Made by a program: the position numbers and the translations under genes
In this document: positions 56,920 through 64,000 of the stretch, one piece after another
Numbering within the stretch: position 1 is the first letter of the stretch
How the letters are laid out: each line of letters opens with the position of its first letter
Assembly: GCF_019649055.1 (NCBI RefSeq)
Contig: NW_026570304.1
Location: 434,001 to 498,000 of the forward strand
Source of the DNA: Paramacrobiotus metropolitanus
Lineage: Eukaryota; Tardigrada; Eutardigrada; Parachela; Macrobiotidae
DNA length: 64,000 nt
Direction of reading: 5' to 3'
Notes under the pieces: model-generated
The model's input: only the letters and a program-made list of their open reading frames with translations
The model's database searches: none
What the model was told of the DNA's origin: nothing

Positions 56920-57096
56920 GCTTCATCTTCGTGCATCGGGCAATCAAGCAGCGTCCAACTGTCTGTCTCGTCATCGTACACTTCGATGCTGGCCTGACCC
57001 TTCCTCTTCCGCCCACCGCCTCCGATGACATACAGGTATGCCGCTTCCCATTGAGGTATGCGCAGCCGAAGAAGCCATGATCTCTGACCAAACTGC
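56920..57096 (-). pseudogene. K6: Kelch exon-6 fragment
   Basis: After a conserved acceptor (GTTATTGCAG) the minus strand reads FFGCAYLNGK, then after a frame change YLYVIGGGG and ASIEVYDDETDSWTLL, the last Kelch repeat of the K family, followed by MHEDEARP in place of the usual VVMKMK end. No other K exon is adjacent; its upstream neighbour on the same strand is an F-family fragment, so the two were brought together by rearrangement. Confidence 0.82.
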
Positions 57097-57224
57097 CTGC
57101 AATAACATATACAGACAACGAATGTCATGTCATAGATTTGGGTTGTACGCAATACAGACACCGTCAGACAGACAGCCAGCCGGTACGCAATACCGCCACA
57201 ATGGAAGCGACGCCCCGGCGCAGC

Positions 57225-57355
57225 GTGCTGGGCAATGAAGCTCGCGACACCGCCCAGGTACAACGCCGTCAGAGAGATCCCGGGACGGGTTCGTCTCACG
57301 TAATGAATCATTTTCAACATACGAAGGACATTCAGCATCTGTATGGGGTGTGAGC
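57225..57355 (-). pseudogene. F5: F-box-family exon-2 fragment
   Basis: The minus-strand frame reads MLNVLRMLKMIHYVRRTRPG and ISLTALYLGGV, matching F2 exon 2 (MLDVLRMLEMIHYVGRTRPG). The match covers only about 45 residues from the middle of the family; no F-box or splice site is included. Confidence 0.82.
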
Positions 57356-58052
57356 TGTGAGCGGATGCTGTACACGGCCAACGGAGCAGCGGTCAGCTTC
57401 GAGGAGGAACTGGCTTATGCGCGCCCGATCCTGCAGCGCACGGTAATTCACGACGGGTTTCAGTGTGACAAGGCCAATGTGCTGAAGGACGGGCAGTGTT
57501 TGCCTTGCAGTCCCGGCACGTTTTTCCAGGTAAGTTGGTGTTTATGAATTTTCAGATGCTTCTTTAACGGAAGGAATTAACAGCGGGTTTTTCTAAAGGA
57601 GGTTTTCTTAAAATTTATTCTTCATACTAGGGTAGGCTTAAATAAGTTGATCTGAGCAATATTTAATTTTCTTTATATAAATTTATTCTCATAAAAATTA
57701 TTTTTTGTATATTTTCCTCAAATGAAATTACAAATCTTTTTGACAAGAAAACTCAAATGTTGAATCTAGAAAAGGATATTTTCGCTTAGCTCATCTTTTA
57801 TATTAAAACACTTGAATTTAGAAAGATTTTTTAAAAAAATTATTAACCGAACTTGTAGGATAACGACGCGCCCGGTGTCCAGTGGGACATGCACCCGACG
57901 CGTCGTTATCCGGTATCCGTTATCCGTCGTTATCGTTACCCGGACGCAGTCGGTGTCCCACTTTCCAGGACGAATGGGCGCCACCCCGCTGCACCTGCCC
58001 CCACTCGACCATCTGCACTACCGGCGCCACGGGCCCCTGCGACGGCAAATGA
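57356..58052 (+). CDS. GCC2/GCC3 (ephrin-receptor-like) cysteine-rich gene piece
   Basis: Exon a (about 57356-57529) ends at a perfect donor (TTCCAG|GTAAGT) and encodes FEEELAYARPILQ, then GFQCDKANVLKDGQCLPCSP and GTFFQ. Exon b (57969-58052) follows a polypyrimidine acceptor (TCCCACTTTCCAG) and continues in phase 0 with DEWAPPRCTCPHSTICTTG and ATGPCDGK. Together they fit the pattern CxxCxxGTxxQ...CxxCP..TxTTGAxxxxxC of the ephrin-receptor-like/GCC2-GCC3 repeat, a small disulphide-bonded extracellular module. The TGA that closes exon b overlaps the first bases of a perfect hairpin (58052-58089), so the reading frame may have been cut by an insertion. No signal peptide or other repeats are visible; probably a fragment of a larger secreted or membrane protein gene. 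Confidence 0.5.
57858..57911. repeat. Inverted repeat, 13-bp arms
   Basis: GGATAACGACGCG (57858-57870) and its complement (ending 57911) flank 28 nt, inside the intron of the GCC2/GCC3 gene piece. Confidence 0.8.
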
Positions 58053-58089
58053 TTTTTTGTGTAACGGACTTGTCCGTTACACAAAAAAT
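58052..58089. repeat. Perfect 18-bp hairpin with 2-nt loop
   Basis: ATTTTTTGTGTAACGGAC, two T, then its exact complement. Such a tight perfect palindrome is rarely random. Its GTCCGTTAC core is also found in the arms of the 247-bp inverted-repeat element (27948-28968). Confidence 0.9.
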
Positions 58090-58887
58090 GGTTAAAATCC
58101 TGGTTTTCGAAATTCTGCTGATTTTTGTCTTGAGTACTGATAGTGATGGTAATCTGGCTGGTCTTAGAATTTTATTGGCGGACAGGATGGTGGATGCGAT
58201 TTTATTGTGCTCCCACAATTCTACTACCCACACCGTTCACCTTTCTGGTGGTTTAATACAAGGCGTGCCGAGGCTAGCTGCGTGCGGATGTGTCCACGGG
58301 ATCAGATGCACGGTAAGCATATCCTTCGAACAAAGGCGTTGGAACACGTCTGTGAAATACGTTCCTGGCAACTTCCTGCTGGAGGTGCAGTACTCTGTCT
58401 CTGTGTATTACGTATGTTTTTTTACGTTCGCAGTGAAGTAAAGGTACGTATTACTCACTGTAAGTGTAGACAGTGTGGAGTGTAGTAAAACTACACAGAC
58501 TTTAATACGTGTGTTAACTACTTTTTTTTATGGGGGTCCCGTACTTTATTTCAATAGCGTGATGACAATATCAAGATCTGATTACGGTCAAACGAAACAA
58601 CATTCTCGACGGTCCCCATTACTGAAGCAGCATTACCACGTTGAATTGCTAAAGAGATGTTCTGTTTCAAAACTCCAGACTACGAATCTCGCCGGCTTGT
58701 AGCAAAATCCTCTTCCCAATCTCGTTAACAAATCCTACTACTTACTGTACCAGCCTCTTTGGCAGAACTGCTCGTATAGCCGTAAACTAATACAGGCCCG
58801 TACTGTACCGTACTGTACATGCAGCAACTTTTGCAGCTGCTGCTGTATTGTACAAGCAGCTAAAGTGACAGACTGACAGTACTGTAA
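58090..58887. other. Uncertain open frame, then intergenic sequence
   Basis: A frame from an ATG at 58088 starts MVKILVFEILLIFVLS, signal-peptide-like, and stays open to 58441 with a possible donor (CACG|GTAAGC) near 58314, but no domain is recognised. The rest, up to the K3 promoter block, holds no gene. Confidence 0.25.
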
Positions 58888-58913
58888 ACTCTCTGACTGC
58901 AAACAGTGCACAC
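58888..58913 (+). promoter_or_regulatory. Conserved 26-bp element 251 bp upstream of the K3 ATG
   Basis: Counterpart of 53049-53074 with one substitution (AAACAGTG for AAAAAGTG). Further upstream similarity (TACTGTACATGCAGC) and downstream similarity (TTCACAGCAGGTC) show that a promoter of at least 300 bp was duplicated with the gene. Confidence 0.45.
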
Positions 58914-59138
58914 GAATTTACAACTTTTCTTTCTTGTTGCGACATTTAATTTCTTCACAGCAGGTCAGTGCTGGCGAATCTGGTAATTTTGGTAATTTGT
59001 GCTTTGAATAAGCTTATTTGCAAATTGCAACTAATTTTCTGACTCCTACTTCTGTAATCACTGGATACAGAACTTGCAGTTCATTTGACTATCAGTTTGT
59101 AGCTGTTTGATAATTTTTCACTCCTGATTTCTTGCATC

Positions 59139-62100
59139 ATGCCGAAGCCAAGCAGTAACACTGCTGCAGATCCTCAGCTTCCTCAGGATTGCCCCGCTAA
59201 CGCGACGGAGTTCTTGCGTGGAATGCGTGATCTGCAGGCAACGGGTATCTTTTGCGATGTCGTCTTGAAAGGCAGTGATGAATCCTTGCAGGGGATTCCT
59301 TGTCATCGCAGCGTGCTCAGCGTACAGAGCCCTTACTTTCGCGCTGCCTTCACGCACAACTGGAAAGAATCCTCTGAACCTGTTTTCCGGCTGGCCAATA
59401 TCGACAACCTCACGTTGCAGGAGTAAGTCTCCGTATTTGGCAACAGCATGGCACGGTGTTCATTCAGCTGTGATGAACTTCAGAGCGTTTGAATGAATGG
59501 GGAACCTGGCAGTGCAAGTTGTGATTGAATAGTTCTGTGTTTTACCCGGAGCCGGAGAGTGGAGACTACTTTTTGCTTTCATGGTTTTGTGAATTTGAGC
59601 ACCAGTCTTGTTATATCTTTCTGTTATACTGCAATAACATTTAGTGTTCCTCCATGATTAGACTTGATTCTTTGCAGGTTGGTGGCGTATGCGTACACGA
59701 TGAATCTGCGCTTGAGCGATGACACCGTTGTGTCAGTCTTGATTGCGGCGCAGTTCCTGCAGATGACTCCGGTGGCCCGAATGTGCTGGAAGTACGTGAA
59801 ACAGCACCTGTCCCTGTCCAACTGCCTGGACGTCCACGCGCTGGCTTCGCAGCACAGCAATCCGCGCCTGGCCAGCGCAGCTTTGCACTTTATCCAGCTG
59901 CACTTCCAGATCTTGGCGCAAAGCCAGGAATTTCTGGAGTTGGACGCGCATCAGGTACTCGGTCTGCTTTTCTTTGATAATTGTGAATGCGTGATCGCAA
60001 AATTCGTACGCTGTGTACAAATTCAATTACAAGTTGCGGTAGGATTAGAAATTTGAAATTACAGCATTCCAAAACCAAATTGGGCTTCGAATATTTGAAA
60101 CGGTTCGAAATAATAAAACTAATTCTTGTAATAATTACCATTTTATTATCTTAGATGGACAGATCATGTGAAATGCTGATTTGGTAAAATAAGTACTGTA
60201 CTACGAAACGATTGTTTTAAAGGGAAAATAAAGTTTTTTTTCGGTTTCGAGTTTTAATTTATTTGGACTCGGTTTTTCGAATAATTTCAAAACTGTTGTT
60301 CGAAGTTCAGCCTTAATAAGCGACTATAATTATGTCTACTTAGTACATTTGACATGTGAGTTTGTTTGCAGCTGGCTGCACTGATCGCATCGGATGCAGT
60401 GGACGTGTTCAGTGAGGACCAGGTGTGGGAGACGGTGATGCGCTGGTTGGACCACGACCGTCCCGGACGACTTGCGAACATGCCCGTCGTCCTGCACAAC
60501 GTCCGTGCTCCCTTCCTCAGCGATCAGTATCGGGAGAACTGGAAGTCCGCGATGGCCGCCAACGGACTGCCTCTCGGGGAAGGGCAGGGCACTGCAGAAC
60601 GGCATTCGTATGGTGAGGACTACGCAGTTGTCTGACTTGCTTTCCGCGTTTTGACTTCGGTGTAAAAATACGTGGGAGACATATGTGGCGCTGCCAAGTG
60701 TTGGTATTCACCTGAGTCATGAAGAACTCGTACTAGATACTGTTTGCCCTTACGTCGTACTGACTCGTACCTTGTTAATGAGTGTTCGTTAGCACTGTTA
60801 TTGGCTAATTGTGTGAAGGCTGTTGCCGATAAGAAATAGCGACAGCGTTTCTTACAAAATTAACAGGATTACCGAAGTGCTGTACGCACGTTTTTTGACA
60901 AACAAAAAATTGACCGTTGTTTTATTTGGTTTGTTATATTCCAGGTGCGCAGGATGTGATCCTTTGTGTGGGTGGTTTCCTGGGCGACAACGACAAAACT
61001 GCCGTGTACGCTTTCAGCCCATCAATCCCAACCGTGTGGCGCTTGGAGGATCTGCCCGCTGACGCCGATGACTGCCGCACGGTGCTGCTGGACGCCGCTT
61101 CCTTTCTGATTTTCCACCATAATGGTATGCACATCGTGCAACGCGACAGCCACTACACGGGTCTCCGTGACAAGTGGCGCGAGGTGGACCCGACGCCGCG
61201 CTGGAATACGACGGCTGCCGCGCTGGATGGTCGCATCTACGTCTCCGGTGGCAATGCCTGTGACGATGATAGACGGAACGTGGAGGCCTTCGACCCTAAA
61301 CGCAATTCCTGGAGACCAGTCGCCCCGCTGCCCGTCTACCTGACCTGCTTTGAAATGGTGGCTTCCTGCGGTCGACTGTTTGTGTTGGGCGGGGAAGGCG
61401 ACGAAGGCGGCGATGAAGAGTATGGCCGATGGGTTTTTTCGTACGACCCTGATACAGATAAATGGACTCAACTGCGCGATAAGCCGACCGCAGACATCGG
61501 CAGACATGTCTGCGTGGGTGCAGAAGGGTTGGTTTTCGTTATCGGTAAGCGAGTTGAAGTTAAAGATAACATGGCATGGCAGCCTTCAGTAATCACTTGG
61601 TACAGTCGTTCGATTATTTTTAACTCTGGCTTACTCAAGTGAATCAGAATGTGGTGGTATGCGGTTGTATATGAGAATGCACACAGCCGAAGCATAGGTC
61701 TGTAGAAATACTGTAGTATATTGTATATGTCAAGAGGATGCGAAACGGTTTGTGCGCGTGGATGCTTACGACCCCGCCACCGACCAGTGGGTGAGAAAAG
61801 GTGGGTTCTATATCGTTGTTCTATATCTTTAAGCGTGTGGAGCTATAGAATCTGATATGTTCTTCAACTTTTCTCATATATGTTTGCCGCTTCACGTTTT
61901 TATATTCTGACGTTGGGCATCCAGGCACTTTTATATCACCACAAAACGGTGTCTTTAGAAAATATCCCGCTTTTAATCGTAAAATCCTTCTGCTTACGAA
62001 ATTAAAAAACCCTTTGTGTGGTTTCCTGTACACAGAGTACAATTCAGAAATCGCTACTCAAAGTGACCGAAATACGCAAGATATCGTAGTATTGTTGGTA

Positions 62101-62329
62101 TTTGCGATTTGTTATTGCAGCGGATCTGATCAGGGAGCGCGTTAACCCCGGATGCGCGTACCTGAATGGGAAGCTGTACGTTATTGGAAGGGACCGATGG
62201 GTAGAGGATGGATACTGCAGCATCGAAGTGTACGATCATGAGACGGACAGCTGGACGCTGCAGGAATGCCAAATACCGGAGAGCGAGTACGGCTTCGATT
62301 GTGTGGTCATGAAAATGAAACCCGGCTGA
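59139..62329 (+). CDS. K3: BTB-BACK-Kelch protein, 558 aa, open in all exons
   Basis: Exons 59139-59422, 59678-59954, 60372-60612, 60945-61544, 61735-61800 and 62121-62329 join to 1677 nt with no stop. The start is MPKPSSNTAADPQ. BTB residues (IFCDVVLKGSDES, CHRSVLSVQSPYFRAAF), BACK residues (LSNCLDVHALASQ, EDQVWETVMRWLDHD) and Kelch motifs (DVILCVGG, IYVSGG, LFVLGG) are present, consistent with a CUL3 ligase adaptor. Two weak points: exon 5 must start at a CAAG acceptor with little pyrimidine tract, and the join reads FVIEDAKRF, without the GG pair of the fifth Kelch repeat; the sixth repeat has LYVIGRDRW in place of GG. The gene may be active with a relaxed propeller or at the start of decay. 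Confidence 0.83.
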
Positions 62330-63300
62330 CGCACGATCCGACCAACGGCTAACCATGTGTGGTTTATTTTCCGGTTGTGTCTTAATTGCGTTTTGAATTG
62401 TCAGATACGTTTTTTGCCGTATGTTTCAAGCCTTTTTAATGACGTTGTGATGTTTCTGCCGGAATTCCTAGGTCGACTGCGAAGCGATATTGGGTTTCAG
62501 TAGAATGAGCAGCCACTGAGCGCCAAGAACACCCCAGGGGGCCGCGCAGTAACACCTGCCGGCCATTAACTATACAATTAAATTTAATTTAAATAAAACA
62601 ATAGGTATACGTAATTTATACTAATTTAATTAGATTACGTAATTCATTAGTGGAAACAATGGCTAATTTACAGTTTTTTTAATTAGTGAAATAAAAATAC
62701 TACAGTAGAGTAGCTTTAATGAAAAAATTTCCGCCGTTTTATCCCGGTCACCAAAAACCATGAAAGAATTCCCCGTACCACATTTGCAAAATATCACCTC
62801 CGTACCACGCATACAACATTCAAAACAATTTTATCCCCTCGTTACCGCGCGCATAACTAAAAACAACAAATCATCCCCGGCACCACGCGTACACATAACA
62901 AGAAAACAAATGACACTGCAACCACTCCGATGCATTTACGAAGCAAAACAAAACAACTACGCATCCACTCATTCCGAATTCCGCGTTCCGTCCACATCGC
63001 AGTTCCACTCAACGTCCTGCAAAAAGTACGAGTATTAATGTAAGTTGAATAGCGACAGCGTTTTTTCTTTAAATGATTAATCAGGCACACGCGTACAGCT
63101 CAGAACATGCGCAGTCGATTATGGAACTGCTTCGCAGTCATTTCCCCGGCAGGCACACGTGTAATGTTCCCATCCACTGCAACAACAACACCGTTTGGCT
63201 TCCGAACGCCACCCAGCAACTGCATACCCTCGACGGCAGCCTCCGCTTCACGTGGCTGGATAACATCGGTGCCGGCTAAAAGACATAATTGTTAAAATGA
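62330..63300. other. Intergenic, one unsupported short frame
   Basis: Mostly AT-rich. A 68-codon plus-strand frame at 63073-63279 (MINQAHAYSSEHAQ..., ending WLDNIGAG) has protein-like composition but no motif or second copy; I do not call it a gene. Confidence 0.4.
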
Positions 63301-64000
63301 TTAAAATGGTAATAAAAAAACGATTAAAATTATTAAAAGAGTACCACTGCTTGGCTCAGCAGACGACGCCGAAGACGACGACGAAGAACGATCGCGCGCG
63401 GGGGCCACCCGCTGACCACCAAGTCCACGAGCCGTTGCCGGCAAACTGGGATTCACTCCATTAGGCCGACCAAGGCAGATACGCTTCGAGAGTGCAGGGG
63501 CTGGACTCGGTGAGCGCGCACGGACCGGCGCAGCTGTGCGTGTACCGCGGGACCCTTGCATTCCACGAGGCGCACGTCCGCGCGGTGCTCCCCGCGAACA
63601 CACGGCAGTTCCTGGGGCTTTCTTTGGGGATCGAGTGCGCTGCACTTCAGCCGTAGATGTACGGCCACGGGCCGACACAGCATTTCCACGCCCTCGAATG
63701 GCCCGTCCGGGCCGCATGCTACGTCCGCGTGTGCCTACAAAAACATTTTTGCACATAATTATGAACTTAATGCGTCAGAATACGTACGCGGAGTCGGACT
63801 GGTCGGAATCGGCGCGACTTCTGCATCTTCATCCGAAGATGACTCCAGCGCCAAAGGACGCTTCCATCCACCGTGCGCGATAGGTTGTGCGGCTACGGCC
63901 ACGGCCGGTGCAGAACGTTGTGGTGCGGCAGCCGGTACGTACAGGTTTTGGCGGCGCTGTTTCTGGTACTCCAGATATTTATCAAGGTCACCTTCCGGAC
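63301..64000 (-). CDS. RG-rich protein, 3' part, cut by window edge
   Basis: Two exons: from the right edge to 63788, and 63734-63301, separated by a 53-bp intron (donor CCGC|GTACGT, acceptor TTTTTGTAG) that keeps the frame. The first encodes EGDLDKYLEYQKQRRQNLYV, an Ala/Pro linker, then an acidic patch (LESSSDEDAEV). The second is arginine-glycine rich (TRGRSMRPGRAIRGRGN, SRGAPRGRAPRGM), followed by Ser-rich sequence (RDRSSSSSSASSAEPSS) and a short hydrophobic end (LLIILIVFLL) before TAA. RG motifs usually bind RNA and are arginine-methylated, so a nuclear or RNA-associated role is likely. The hydrophobic tail is odd for such a protein and may be intron read-through after a possible donor (CAGTG|GTACTC). 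No known family is assigned. The N-terminus lies outside the window. Confidence 0.6.

Overview
The window is eukaryotic nuclear DNA from a small invertebrate. Genes are split by short GT-AG introns (about 50-450 bp) and scattered in AT-rich sequence with inverted-repeat elements. There are no bacterial operons, rRNA or CRISPR. The family content (lineage-specific BTB-Kelch and F-box-like expansions, a mucin-like family, LINE-type debris) fits an ecdysozoan such as a tardigrade or small arthropod; the species cannot be read from the sequence.

Layout. 0-11 kb: mostly AT-rich, with a zinc-knuckle exon (0.67-1 kb), an unrecognised two-exon gene (4.9-5.5 kb, minus), a decayed relative of it on the plus strand (8.5-9.3 kb), and leucine-rich-repeat-like fragments (9.4-11 kb). 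11-19 kb: two copies of a foldback transposon with 9-bp target duplications, and a possible decayed Cys-loop channel. 19.5-21.7 kb: threonine-rich mucin-like remnants. 22.1-24.5 kb (minus): an intact GC-rich three-exon gene, called F1 here, with an unnamed N-terminal module followed by an F-box-like domain. 27.6-30.7 kb: a 1-kb element with perfect 247-bp inverted repeats and a hAT-like element, flanked by two diverged direct repeats.

The main content is 31.4-62.3 kb, a cluster mixing two substrate-adaptor families of cullin-RING ubiquitin ligases. BTB-BACK-Kelch genes (CUL3 type): K4 (36.8-40.2 kb, minus), K1 (48.7-51.2 kb, plus) and K3 (59.1-62.3 kb, plus) are open across six exons with conserved boundaries; exon 2 is exactly 277 bp in K1, K2, K3 and K4. 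K2 (53.3-55.6 kb) is broken, and remnants lie at 31.4, 41.4 and 56.9 kb. F-box-like genes: F2 (45.7-48.0 kb, minus) is intact; F3 (32.9-35.0 kb, plus) is a pseudogene; F4 (51.7-52.3 kb) and F5 (57.2-57.4 kb) are fragments. F2 and K1 are head to head over about 0.65 kb. A decayed K copy and F3 show the same divergent arrangement in the opposite orientation, so the pair appears to have been duplicated as a unit.

Minor genes: a LINE-type reverse-transcriptase C-terminal fragment (35.6-36.3 kb), a GCC2/GCC3 (ephrin-receptor-like) cysteine-rich gene piece (57.4-58.1 kb), and the 3' part of an RG-rich protein gene running off the right edge (63.3-64 kb, minus). All functions are inferred from motifs and internal comparison; no database search was possible.
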